64,000 nt of DNA, from assembly GCF_000620625.1 (NCBI RefSeq), contig NZ_JIAW01000026.1, positions 1-64,000 on the forward strand, in the 5' to 3' direction. Position 1 is the first letter of the stretch; every line of letters starts with the position of its first letter. Of the stretch, positions 45,432 to 54,054 are shown one piece after another. Source of the DNA: Mycobacterium sp. URHB0044 (GTDB lineage Bacteria; Actinomycetota; Actinomycetes; Mycobacteriales; Mycobacteriaceae). The notes beneath the pieces are model-generated. The model saw only the letters and a list, made by a program, of their open reading frames with translations, made no database searches and was not told the origin of the DNA. The position numbers were made by a program, and so were the translations under genes.

Positions 45432-47495
45432 ATGCTCACCGTGCCAACCAACCGCTTCCTGGAGATCGACCGGTACTACGGCACACGGCCACACCCTCGG
45501 CGAAGCACCGCGGCGGGGTCCCGGTTTGCCGGCGCCCAAACGGTCGCCGACCGGGTACTGGTCGTGCTCATCGAGAACGGCGGTATCGACCTCGGCCTAC
45601 CCGATCTCGTCAACCGGCTCATCGACGAGATCCCCGGCGCCGCAACACTGATCGGCGATGACCTCAAAGCCCAGATCGTCTCCGGCCTCAAGGACTGGCT
45701 GAAGAAGACAACTGACCAGTTGCTGGAGTCGGCCGAACTGGCGCTCAACCGCTACACCGCTGCCAAGCCCGATACCTACGGCGACGTGGTGGTACTGCGC
45801 GACTCCACCGCCTCCTTCGCCGAACTGAAGAACTCACTGTTCAGCGCAACGCGCGGCGGCAAAGTGATCGACCTGATCATCCTCACGCACGGCCGCCAGG
45901 ACTACATCTCGACGGTCGACGGCATCGACTCTGCCAAGATCCGCACGCTGGCAACCGAATTCGGTGGTCCGCTCAACATCCGCGCGGTGTACATGATGAA
46001 CTGCGTCGGCTCCAGCCTGAACCAGGCATGGCTGGACGTCGGAGCCCGCACCAGCGCGGGCAGCCATGAGAACAACTACCTACCCGAACCGACCACGTAT
46101 TTCTTCTTCTCCGCTTGGAAACAAGGACAGACCTTCGAGTCGGCCGTCACCGGGGCCTACCGGCGCACTATCGACGCCATGAACGGTGCACTGCGCGCGA
46201 TCGTGATTGGGCTGGTGCCCATCGCGGGCGCCATCCTCGCCGACAAGATCGACGTCAGCTCACTGTCGTTCGTTCAGGCCAGCAGGCCCGAAGTCGTCGG
46301 CGCGGGAAGCCTCACCGTCACCTCCGACGCCCTGCCGCCGGCAACCACCAGCACATCGACCGGGCAGGCGCTGATCACCACCGTGGTGCTACCCACGGGC
46401 GTTCGCCGGGCAGTCGCGCGGACCCTGTCGGTGCCGCGGGCCGTTTCGGCGGCTGGACGCACGTTCATCGGCCGTTTCGAGACCGCCGGTCCCCAGCTCG
46501 ACCAGAGGATCAGCGCCGTGGAACGGTTCTTGTCCGAGCGAATCCCGGTGCCGCTCAACCAACAACAGATCGACGCGCTGGCCAGCTTCGGTGTCGGCGT
46601 CGGCGCTGGCGCGTTGCTGCACTCAACGCTGCTACGGTGCCTGGACGCAGGCGAGCTCACCTCGATCCCCGTCGAAATGCGCAAATGGACCAAGCTGCGC
46701 AAGAACGGACAGATCGTCGAAAGCGAACAGCTGCTGGAACGGCGCCGCGCCGAAGCCGAACTCTTCGCCGCCGACACCGCCGTGCTTTCCGTGCCAGCCT
46801 CACGCGAAGTCCGCGAATACTCTTACCAGCAGAACCCCGCGGCCGCAGCAGGGGCAATCGCCATCGCCGACCAGATCCAGATCGGACTCGCCGCTGTCGC
46901 CATCGTGCAGTCCGGCGCTCAGGCCTTCCCGCCAGGCAACCTGCAGCTGTCCTACGACTCGCAGCAACGGCTGCTCACCGACCAGGCGCGACTGGAAATG
47001 CCCGGTGCCAACGCCCCCAACAATGCGTACACGCGAAACCTGTTTTGGTTCCCCTCCCTGGCGCCTGGCTTGGCCCAAGCCCTGATTCAAATCAAATGGC
47101 AGGGCAACAGCTACGGCGAGATCAGTACCCCCACGATCAGCAAGGATCTCGACCAAAGCTCCGACTGGAGCAAGTCCACCTGCGCGATCAACATTCGCGC
47201 ACTCAAACGCATCCCAGCTGCCGGCACCGACCCGCGAACATGGCCGCTGTGGTACCACTACGAAGGCGCATTCGACCCGCTCGGAAACGGCCAATGGGAA
47301 TTCTCCGGCGATTTCGAGATCAACGCGTTCGGCGGATTGACGTTCCACGACCACAAGAACGTGTCCCGGTCACTTATGGACTTCGCCATCTCAGGGGTCA
47401 ACAACGACAGCTGGAAGTGTGAAGACGTCAGCTGGACCGTACCGGCGATACCCGACGATCAGATGACCTATCTGCGCTCACACACGCCCGGTTGA
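45432..47495 (+). CDS. Caspase/CHAT-like domain fused to GH24 lysozyme C-lobe and unknown C-terminal domain
   Basis: A 687-residue protein after an AGGAGG site. Residues 115-250 show the clan CD (caspase/CHAT-like) pattern: strand then LIILTHGRQ with His153, and RAVYMMNCVGSS with Cys191, a likely catalytic dyad. Residues 372-446 match the C-terminal lobe of phage-type lysozyme (GH24): VPLNQQQIDALASF, VGAGALLHSTLLRCLDAG and LLERRRAEAELF. The N-terminal GH24 part with the E-x8-D-x5-T active site and GYGHT is missing, so muramidase activity is doubtful; it may be a binding lobe. Residues 560-687 are beta-rich and unrecognised. Last gene of the operon. Confidence 0.72.
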   Translation: MLTVPTNRFLEIDRYYGTRPHPRRSTAAGSRFAGAQTVADRVLVVLIENGGIDLGLPDLVNRLIDEIPGAATLIGDDLKAQIVSGLKDWLKKTTDQLLESAELALNRYTAAKPDTYGDVVVLRDSTASFAELKNSLFSATRGGKVIDLIILTHGRQDYISTVDGIDSAKIRTLATEFGGPLNIRAVYMMNCVGSSLNQAWLDVGARTSAGSHENNYLPEPTTYFFFSAWKQGQTFESAVTGAYRRTIDAMNGALRAIVIGLVPIAGAILADKIDVSSLSFVQASRPEVVGAGSLTVTSDALPPATTSTSTGQALITTVVLPTGVRRAVARTLSVPRAVSAAGRTFIGRFETAGPQLDQRISAVERFLSERIPVPLNQQQIDALASFGVGVGAGALLHSTLLRCLDAGELTSIPVEMRKWTKLRKNGQIVESEQLLERRRAEAELFAADTAVLSVPASREVREYSYQQNPAAAAGAIAIADQIQIGLAAVAIVQSGAQAFPPGNLQLSYDSQQRLLTDQARLEMPGANAPNNAYTRNLFWFPSLAPGLAQALIQIKWQGNSYGEISTPTISKDLDQSSDWSKSTCAINIRALKRIPAAGTDPRTWPLWYHYEGAFDPLGNGQWEFSGDFEINAFGGLTFHDHKNVSRSLMDFAISGVNNDSWKCEDVSWTVPAIPDDQMTYLRSHTPG

Positions 47496-47647
47496 CCACC
47501 TAGACAAACCAATGAACCGTCTGATTATATCCGGCTAGGACGCTCAACTTTCCTTCTATACAACAGCTTTGGGGTTCAGCCAGCGTGCCTGAATCCCTCT
47601 CAGTCAAACGTCGGGGTTGAATCGCGGCCGGCCCAATGCACGGCGAT

Positions 47648-48370
47648 TCAATCCGCCGACAAGGCGTTGGCTGCGAATGCACCGGCCTCGTCGACCATGC
47701 CGTTGCCCCGGTAAGCGCTGTGCGCCGAGCGATCAAGTCCGCCGGCAGCGCAGATTGGGTCGCCCGCGGCACAGAATTCGGCGGTTTTGGCCGACAAGCT
47801 CGAGTCGATTGCGATCGGCGGAGCACTGTTGTCAGCAATGTTGATGACCCATTCCGCGGGCGTCCCGAAGAGCACCACTGCTGCAATGTGATCAACGACC
47901 GCTGGTGACAACGGTCCGGTGACGCCCGGGGGTAGCACGAAGCCGGCCGGGACCGAACTGGTGACGGTGTAGGCAGCGACCGCAGCCCCCTGGGAATACC
48001 CACCCAAGACGATTCGCGTGTTGGGACAGTTCGATGCAGTCGTCGAAATCGTGTTCATCGCGTCGATGACCCCGTCGACTCCGCGATGGAAATCCATGGA
48101 CGCCGGGTAATCCACGGGGCTCACCTCCACGGTCCTTCCACTCAGATGAGTCCGGAGCGAGTCCGCGAAGGCCTCTCCCGTGGCGCCGACACCAGGCGCC
48201 TCATTGGTTCCGCGAGCGAAGACGACCCGTGCATCCGGACAGGAACCTGGTGCGGCTACCGCGACGGCGGCCGGCGACCCGACAACGGCTGCGGCCGCAA
48301 ACCACGAGACGGCCAGCCAGCCGAACGGTCGTTTCCAATGTGATGGTGAGCCGAAAGCATTAAGCGCCAT
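47648..48370 (-). CDS. Secreted cutinase family serine esterase
   Basis: A 240-residue exported esterase of the cutinase-like (Culp) family. The Sec signal peptide has a hydrophobic core around WLAVSWFAAAAVVG and a cleavage site after VAVAAPG. The nucleophile Ser is in LGGYSQGAAVA, the VVFARGTNEAPGVG opening and the paired cysteines (CPDARV, AEFCAAGDPIC) are conserved. The catalytic Asp is in AGDPIC and His in SAHSAY. The ATG at 48370 has AAGG 7 bp upstream; the ATG at 48376 is too close. Substrates are probably short- to medium-chain esters or lipids. Confidence 0.92.
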   Translation of the reverse strand: MALNAFGSPSHWKRPFGWLAVSWFAAAAVVGSPAAVAVAAPGSCPDARVVFARGTNEAPGVGATGEAFADSLRTHLSGRTVEVSPVDYPASMDFHRGVDGVIDAMNTISTTASNCPNTRIVLGGYSQGAAVAAYTVTSSVPAGFVLPPGVTGPLSPAVVDHIAAVVLFGTPAEWVINIADNSAPPIAIDSSLSAKTAEFCAAGDPICAAGGLDRSAHSAYRGNGMVDEAGAFAANALSAD

Positions 48371-48426
48371 GTTCATTCCTTCTCCGCAACAGGTGACGCC
48401 CCAATGGCGTGCGTGAGATAGTAACT

Positions 48427-48438
48427 TGTCACATGACA
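48427..48438. promoter_or_regulatory. Candidate operator TGTCACATGACA upstream of cutinase
   Basis: TGTCA and TGACA arms around CA, 57 bp upstream of the cutinase start. A similar element, TGTCACACGTCA, lies at 48892-48903 between the SnoaL-like and alpha/beta-hydrolase genes, and TGTCACATTGTC at about 55109 upstream of pirin. This may be a shared regulatory site; the regulator is unknown. Confidence 0.35.
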
Positions 48439-48476
48439 CATTGATTCCCGCGCTGCCGTCGGTCGTCGCGGACTTC

Positions 48477-48851
48477 CTAGCTGACGAAGACGGGATTGAC
48501 GTCCATGTAGATGCGGTAGTCGGCAATGCGCCCTTCCTGCAGACGAAAGACGTTGGCGCAAGGCAGAGTTAGTTCCGAGCCGTCGTGACGGCGGTACGTC
48601 ACGGCCATCTCGCAGATCACAGCCGGATCCGGCGCAACCGTCGTCCAGACGGCGAGAAGTCGATGCGTGAGCGACACGATGGTGCTCGCCAACGCCGAAA
48701 CCCCCTCGGCAAAGGCAGCCCGCCCGACGACGGGGTCCGCACTGCCGAACCGAAACGCGACGTCTTCTGTCATGAGTTGCAGCGCTCCGTCGACGTCGCC
48801 GGCATCCAAGGCGGCGAACAGCTCACGGATGGTGCGTTCCTCGACTGACAT
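48477..48851 (-). CDS. SnoaL/NTF2-like protein
   Basis: A 124-residue protein of the NTF2-like fold (TIRELFAALDAGDVDGALQLMTEDVAFRF is split by a pocket-forming strand; ADYRIYMDVNPVF at the end). Such proteins act as isomerases, hydratases or binding proteins. The ATG at 48851 has GGGAG 5 bp upstream; a longer frame to 48872 is less likely. It lies upstream of the cutinase gene on the same strand and divergent from the 48971 gene. Confidence 0.78.
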   Translation of the reverse strand: MSVEERTIRELFAALDAGDVDGALQLMTEDVAFRFGSADPVVGRAAFAEGVSALASTIVSLTHRLLAVWTTVAPDPAVICEMAVTYRRHDGSELTLPCANVFRLQEGRIADYRIYMDVNPVFVS

Positions 48852-48970
48852 GGGTCTCCCTTCGCCGAGCATTTAGCCTACGAAGTTAATGTGTCACACG
48901 TCAAGTTTTATCTTGTGGTTCAGCATATTTTTGCGGTATCGTCTTCACGACACGCCAGAGGAGCCAGGTC

Positions 48971-49624
48971 ATGCCACGTACGGCCGCCACCACAGCCCCG
49001 ATCACCAAATTCGAAGTGCGACTTGGTCGGCACTTGTCGGTACGGCGCTTCGCAGGTATGGACGCCGACCATGCACTGCTGGTGCACCAGACGATGGGCG
49101 GACCCGCCGCTGACGGCTTTTGCGTACGGCACGCCGCACGCGCCGTCGACGTGTGGAGAATTCCCGAACCGGCCGGCGATGAACTCCAGGCATCGATCAA
49201 CGAATCCGTCGCAGTGGGACACCACATCACCGAGAGCAGCGCACTGCCGGTGTTCGTCCACGGCTCATCGCGTGCCGCCGCGATGACGTATCGAGCCTTG
49301 CAAGCGTCCGACATCTTCAACGGCGCCGTTCTGGTCGTCGATGCAATCGCCGCTCGCGACCTGATGCGCAGCCCAGCACAGGGCGGTGTCGTTGCCGCGA
49401 TTCCCCTTGCGCAGAACACCAAGCCAATCCTCTACGTCGTCGCGGAAGGTGACCACGCCGTCGCCGAAACCGTCCGGCACGCAACGGGCGGCCCCGTGGA
49501 GGTGCACCTTGAACCCGGCGGCATCGATGAGGTGATGCAGGCTCGCACGCACAGCGACATCGTCCTCGAGTGGTGCGTGCGCCAGCTCTCCAACCACTTC
49601 AACCCTGCCTCGCGCACGAAATAG
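48971..49624 (+). CDS. Alpha/beta-hydrolase-like protein, catalytic residues unclear
   Basis: A 217-residue protein preceded by GAGGAG. The VFVHGSSRAAAMTYRAL segment looks like a nucleophile elbow with Gly-x-Ser-x-Ala, and KPILYVVAEGDHAVAE matches the strand with the acidic residue of alpha/beta hydrolases. The expected late catalytic His is not obvious, so activity is uncertain. It lies 21 bp before the extradiol-dioxygenase-like gene and is probably co-transcribed with it. Confidence 0.62.
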   Translation: MPRTAATTAPITKFEVRLGRHLSVRRFAGMDADHALLVHQTMGGPAADGFCVRHAARAVDVWRIPEPAGDELQASINESVAVGHHITESSALPVFVHGSSRAAAMTYRALQASDIFNGAVLVVDAIAARDLMRSPAQGGVVAAIPLAQNTKPILYVVAEGDHAVAETVRHATGGPVEVHLEPGGIDEVMQARTHSDIVLEWCVRQLSNHFNPASRTK

Positions 49625-49645
49625 CGGACACAACAAGGAGATGGC

Positions 49646-50773
49646 ATGAGCAGCACTGTCGACGCTCACAAGGACATGCACACCGAACAAGGTGCGCGCA
49701 AAGGCGAGCACCTGGGGCGGTCGAAGAATCCCATCGCCAAGGTGCGTGACGTGGCGTGGCTGGAGTTCGAGAAGCCCGATCTGGCTCGCGCCGAGGCGTT
49801 CGCGCACGCCTTCGGTTTCATCACCGCGGCTCGGACGCCCGGTGAGCTGCAGTTGCGCGGGTCGGACGCCGGGTCGCCGTGTGTGATCATCCGCAGTGGA
49901 CCGCGGACCCGCTTCGCCGGCGTGGCGTTCGCCGCGGACGACACCGATGTCTTGCGGTTGGCGGACGCGACGGGGCGGCCCACGCGCGCGCTGCCGGAGC
50001 CACTCGGCGGTGTCGCCGTCGACTTGGCCGATCCCAGCGGCCTTCCGGTGCGCGTCGTGGCGGGCACGCATCCCCTCGAGCCGCTGCCCGCGCAAGCGCC
50101 GCAGGTGTTCAACTTCGGACGCGAGCTACAGCGTGTCAACGCAACGCAGCGGCCACCGCGCGAGCCTGCCCGCGTGCAGCGGCTGGGACATGTCGTGCTG
50201 CAGACCACCACGTACATGCAGACGCTGAACTGGTACCTCGATCACCTCGGGATGATCGTCAGCGACTTCCAGTTCTATCCCGGACAGCGTGATCGCGGGC
50301 CGATCATGAGCTTCATCCGCTGCGACCGCGGCTCGACGCTAGCCGACCACCACACCCTTGCGCTGGCACTGGGTCCGGTCAACCGGTACATACATTCCGC
50401 TTACCAAGTCAGCGACATCGACGCGCTGGCGGCCGGTGGTGAGTACCTCAAAGACCTTGGCTATCAACGGTCATGGGGCATCGGTCGCCACAATCAGGGA
50501 AGCCAGATCTTCGACTACTGGCGTGACCCGGACGGTTTCATGGTTGAGCACTTCTCCGACGGCGACATGTTCGACTCCACGCTCGAACCCGGCTGGGCAC
50601 CGTTTACCGCCTCGGGCCTGGCGCAGTGGGGCCCACCGGCAACGCAGGACTTCCTCGGCATGAACCCCCGCGCGTTGCCCCACGAACTGCGCGGTTTGGT
50701 CAGCGGACTTCGCGATCACAACGAATTCGATTTCAACCGCCTGGTCGGCATGTTGAGAGTTCCCCGCGCGTGA
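49646..50773 (+). CDS. Extradiol dioxygenase-like VOC-family protein
   Basis: A 375-residue protein with two vicinal-oxygen-chelate modules. In the C-terminal module the 2-His-1-carboxylate ligands can be seen: His in RLGHVVLQTT, His in ADHHTLALAL and Glu in GFMVEHFSDG. This fits type I extradiol dioxygenases such as 2,3-dihydroxybiphenyl dioxygenase, which cleave catechols. The start has AAGGAG upstream. The surrounding hydrolases and enoyl-CoA hydratase suggest an aromatic or alicyclic degradation role; the substrate is unknown. Confidence 0.82.
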   Translation: MSSTVDAHKDMHTEQGARKGEHLGRSKNPIAKVRDVAWLEFEKPDLARAEAFAHAFGFITAARTPGELQLRGSDAGSPCVIIRSGPRTRFAGVAFAADDTDVLRLADATGRPTRALPEPLGGVAVDLADPSGLPVRVVAGTHPLEPLPAQAPQVFNFGRELQRVNATQRPPREPARVQRLGHVVLQTTTYMQTLNWYLDHLGMIVSDFQFYPGQRDRGPIMSFIRCDRGSTLADHHTLALALGPVNRYIHSAYQVSDIDALAAGGEYLKDLGYQRSWGIGRHNQGSQIFDYWRDPDGFMVEHFSDGDMFDSTLEPGWAPFTASGLAQWGPPATQDFLGMNPRALPHELRGLVSGLRDHNEFDFNRLVGMLRVPRA

Positions 50774-50786
50774 CCGTAGGACTCGG

Positions 50787-51593
50787 TTAGGTCGCCAGCT
50801 GCCGGCTTGGGTGCAGGCGGTTATTCGTCAACCAGTCGTCGACTACGGCCAGCGTGTACGACAGGTAAGGGCCACACGCCATCATGTGGTCCGAGCCTTC
50901 CAGCACGACCGAGGTCCCGCGTTGGCCGTATTTCTTGGCTGTCACCCGGCCGATCCGGGGAACTGTGCACTTGTCCTGCGAACCGGTGACGGCAAGCACC
51001 GGAGTTGTGATGGCGCCATAGTCCACACGCGCTGCCCGCCTGCGGTCAAGGAACCACAGCGCCATCTCGTGGTAGGCCGTGCCGGATTCCGCGCATAGCG
51101 TGGCGTAGTACGACTGCTGCAACTCGGGCGACTGTGCGTTGCAGATCAATTCCGTCCACGGCTTCCACGCAACCGGATACATCGGCGTGCGCGACAACCA
51201 CTGCGGCACATAACGCATCCACAGCCGAACCATGCTCGGGTAGAAGGCAAACATGCCCGCGGCGGGCGCGGGACCCAACAGGACCACGCCCTTGTTGGGG
51301 CGGCGCGCTGCCAGCAGCTGTGCAAGTAGGGCGCCGACCGAGTGGCCCACGATGATGGGAGGGCTGTCCATCGAGTCGACGAGTTCGGCTAGGTCCGCAA
51401 CGTAGTCCAAAAGGCCCACCTTGGTCACCTTCTGCGCATTCCCCCAGACGTCGGCCTCGTTCGGCGAGCCATGGTGGCGGAGCGTAGGCGCGTGCACCGT
51501 GAACCCACGCCGCTCCATTTCCACGGCGAAGTCACCCCAGTTCTTGCCGTTGCACCAGGTGCCATGGATCAGCAGGATGTGATGCTTGCTCAT
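50787..51593 (-). CDS. Alpha/beta hydrolase
   Basis: A 268-residue hydrolase. The oxyanion motif is LLIHGTWCNGKNW, the nucleophile Ser is in VGHSVGALLAQ, the acid is in LAVTGSQDKCTV and the late His in EGSDHMMACGP. No signal peptide. It is divergent from the AraC gene across 94 bp and converges on the dioxygenase-like gene, so it may be under AraC control. Confidence 0.87.
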   Translation of the reverse strand: MSKHHILLIHGTWCNGKNWGDFAVEMERRGFTVHAPTLRHHGSPNEADVWGNAQKVTKVGLLDYVADLAELVDSMDSPPIIVGHSVGALLAQLLAARRPNKGVVLLGPAPAAGMFAFYPSMVRLWMRYVPQWLSRTPMYPVAWKPWTELICNAQSPELQQSYYATLCAESGTAYHEMALWFLDRRRAARVDYGAITTPVLAVTGSQDKCTVPRIGRVTAKKYGQRGTSVVLEGSDHMMACGPYLSYTLAVVDDWLTNNRLHPSRQLAT

Positions 51594-51687
51594 GTGTCCT
51601 CGAATCGTCTAGGGATTGCCAACAACGATAGGAAAGCCCCGCTGCGAAGGCTTGACATTTCGAGCCAAAATTTTGAGAATTCGAGAC

Positions 51688-52731
51688 ATGGCGGATGTCG
51701 TACGCGCCGCCGCGCTGAATGGCTACGAGGCGCTGATGCACGAATTGGGCGTCGCCCCTTGGCCGGTACTCGAGCGGAACGACATCGATCCCGATCTTCT
51801 GCACGATGCGGAATCGATGATCTCGCTGAGCGCCACCGGCCTGCTACTCGAGGACAGTGCGGCAGCGACCCAATGCCCCGACTTCGGACTGCGGCTGGCG
51901 GGGCGCCAGGAGACCGGGGATCTCTTGGGGCCGCTGGCCATTGCCCTGCTGAACGCGCCAACAGTGGAGCAGGCGCTCATCGACGCATCGCGGTACCTGT
52001 TCTTCCACAGCCCGGCATACGAGTTCACACTCGACGAGCACAGCTCGTTGATAGAGGGTTGCGCCACTATATATTTCGCAATTCGACAACCGGGGTTCGT
52101 GCAGCAGCGCCAACTGCTCGAGGGTTGCCTCGGCTACACGGTCGTCCTCTCACGACTCGTGACGGGGGGACAGTTCGGCCTGCGCAGTGTGTCGCTCCCC
52201 CACACCCCGGTCGCGACCAAGGCCGTCTACCGACGATTCTTCGGCGCGCCCGTGCACTTCGAGCAGCCGTATGCCGGCCTCCACGTCGACCGCGAAGTGC
52301 TTCAGCTGGACTTGAAGGCCGCGAACCCGATGTTGCGGCAATTGGCCATCGAGTACATCGGGCAGCGTTGCCCACCCCGTGTGCACACGATGGCGGACCA
52401 GGTGCGTCAAGCGCTCACGCGATCCATTGGCGCAGGCACCTCGAAGAAGAAGGACATTGCCGCACTACTGCGCATGCATCCGCGGACCCTGCAACGCAGG
52501 CTCGAGGACGAAGGCGAGACCTTCGAGGCGATCCGCGAAGACGTCTACAAGAACGCCACCCTGCACTTCCTCCGCGAAACGGACATCCCGCTGAAACAAC
52601 TTGCGGGGGCACTTGATTTTTCCGAACAATCCGCGCTCACGCGGTCATGCACACGCTGGTTCGGAACGACACCGTCTCGCATCCGGCGCGGAACTGGTCA
52701 CCCGGACGCGAGTTTGGGTCCGCGGAACTAG
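51688..52731 (+). CDS. AraC-family transcriptional regulator (Arabinose_bd type)
   Basis: A 347-residue regulator. The N-terminal 200 residues match the OruR/ArgR-like ligand-binding region (FGLRLAGRQETGDLLGPLAIA, then RRFFGAPVHFEQPY). The C-terminal helix-turn-helix pair includes DIAALLRMHPRTLQRRLEDE and QLAGALDFSEQSALTRSCTRWFG (split motif). The ATG at 51688 is used; upstream frame lacks a site. Its TAG shares CTAG with the convergent enoyl-CoA hydratase stop. It likely controls neighbouring catabolic genes. Confidence 0.87.
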   Translation: MADVVRAAALNGYEALMHELGVAPWPVLERNDIDPDLLHDAESMISLSATGLLLEDSAAATQCPDFGLRLAGRQETGDLLGPLAIALLNAPTVEQALIDASRYLFFHSPAYEFTLDEHSSLIEGCATIYFAIRQPGFVQQRQLLEGCLGYTVVLSRLVTGGQFGLRSVSLPHTPVATKAVYRRFFGAPVHFEQPYAGLHVDREVLQLDLKAANPMLRQLAIEYIGQRCPPRVHTMADQVRQALTRSIGAGTSKKKDIAALLRMHPRTLQRRLEDEGETFEAIREDVYKNATLHFLRETDIPLKQLAGALDFSEQSALTRSCTRWFGTTPSRIRRGTGHPDASLGPRN

Positions 52732-53552
52732 TCGCCCGTGAAGTTCGCTGGCCGCCGCGCCGCCGCCGCGGAGATCCCCTCGCCGAGATCGTGCGACGGC
52801 AGGAATGCGGCATTCCATGCCGCCACGTAACGCAGGCTCTCTGAAACTCGCGCGGTGCGTTGCTGATCCAGCACATCCTTGACCCCTGCGACCGCCCGTG
52901 GTGGATTGGCCGCGATCTCCGCGGCCGTCACCCTCGCAGCATCCAGCGTTGCGTCGGCATCGGCGAACACGGCGTTGACGAGGCCGATCCTTTCCGCGCG
53001 CACAGCGTCGATGTCCTTGCCCGTCAACGCAAGTTCGCGCATGTGTCCGTCGGAAAGGATCAACGGCAGACGCGCGAGACTGCCGAGATCGGCGACGATG
53101 GCGAGCTTGACCTCGCGAACGGAGAACTTCGCGTCTGCGCTCGCGTATCTGATGTCCACCGCAGCGATCAGGTCGACGCCGCCGCCGACACACCATCCAT
53201 GCACCGAGGCGATGGTTGGTGTCCGGCAATCCGCGACGGCGCTGATTGCCTTCTGCATCCGCAGCAGGTCGCCGTGGAACTGTGCCCGCGGACCGATCGG
53301 CACGTTGTCAGCCAGTAGCGGCGCGAACAACTCACCGGTCGCCTGCAGATCCAGCCCGAAACTGAAGTTGCGACCGGCTCCCGTGAGGACGATGGCACGG
53401 ACCTCGGGATCGATGTCCAACGTGGCGAACACATCGGTCATCTCCGAAAAGAACGCCGGTCCCATGGCATTTCCCTTACCGGGACCAATCAGCGTGACCT
53501 GCGCGACGTGCTCGGAGACGTCGACGGTGATCGACTCGTACGACTTACCCAT
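52728..53552 (-). CDS. Enoyl-CoA hydratase/isomerase family protein
   Basis: A 274-residue crotonase-fold protein. The oxyanion-hole segments are GAGRNFSFGLDLQ and VHGWCVGGGVDLIAA. In the second catalytic position (AIVADLGSLARLP) an Asp follows in IVADLGS, as in dienoyl-CoA isomerases, so an isomerase role is as likely as hydration. It is the last gene before the convergent AraC; its upstream neighbour on the same strand is the lipocalin-like gene 12 bp away. Confidence 0.87.
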   Translation of the reverse strand: MGKSYESITVDVSEHVAQVTLIGPGKGNAMGPAFFSEMTDVFATLDIDPEVRAIVLTGAGRNFSFGLDLQATGELFAPLLADNVPIGPRAQFHGDLLRMQKAISAVADCRTPTIASVHGWCVGGGVDLIAAVDIRYASADAKFSVREVKLAIVADLGSLARLPLILSDGHMRELALTGKDIDAVRAERIGLVNAVFADADATLDAARVTAAEIAANPPRAVAGVKDVLDQQRTARVSESLRYVAAWNAAFLPSHDLGEGISAAAARRPANFTGD

Positions 53553-53564
53553 GGGTAGTGTCCA

Positions 53565-54032
53565 CTAGGCAGTCACTTTCAGGGCGCCATTGCGTTCCCT
53601 GACCCACGACAACACGTTCATCACCATCGCGTCGCCGGTTAATGACATCCGCGCGGGGCCGATGGTGATGTCGAGCGCATCTCCGTGGAGCCGGAACTTG
53701 CGGGCTTGCTCCGATCCGACCCATGATTCGAGCGAGGCGACGTCGACGGTCGTCACGAAGCGGTCAGGCGGCTCAAGGCGGTAACGACCGGAGTACGCAA
53801 GGAGATTCCGGAATGCGTTCGCTTCGTCCGCCTCCGTCTCGGGACGGGTCCGCTCCCCCGGCGTCAGCAACGCGAACATGCGGCCCTCGGGCAGCAGCGT
53901 CAGAACGCCGTTGGGGTTGGACCCGAATACGTGGGTCCGTTCTCCGGTCTGCAGATTCTCCAAGTAGTAACTCTTCAGCCGCCACACTCCGTGGATGGTC
54001 GTCTGGTCTGTCGGGGCGGTCTTCTGCCGCAT
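53565..54032 (-). CDS. Lipocalin-like domain protein
   Basis: A 155-residue protein with the lipocalin-like barrel pattern (GVWRLKSYYLENLQTGERTH is the opening strand pair; YSGRYRLEPPDRFVTTVDVA and ITIGPARMSLTGDA follow). No signal peptide. The ATG at 54032 has GGAG 5 bp upstream; an ATG at 54047 lacks a site. It lies between pirin and enoyl-CoA hydratase genes on the same strand. It may bind a hydrophobic pathway compound. Confidence 0.7.
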   Translation of the reverse strand: MRQKTAPTDQTTIHGVWRLKSYYLENLQTGERTHVFGSNPNGVLTLLPEGRMFALLTPGERTRPETEADEANAFRNLLAYSGRYRLEPPDRFVTTVDVASLESWVGSEQARKFRLHGDALDITIGPARMSLTGDAMVMNVLSWVRERNGALKVTA

Positions 54033-54054
54033 CCGTTCTCCGATCATGGGCTTG

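Noticed and set aside
36826..47495. Contractile injection system or phage tail cluster
   Set aside because: No sheath, tube, baseplate, AAA+ ClpV-like ATPase, PAAR or tape-measure protein can be recognised; only a lysozyme lobe is phage-like.
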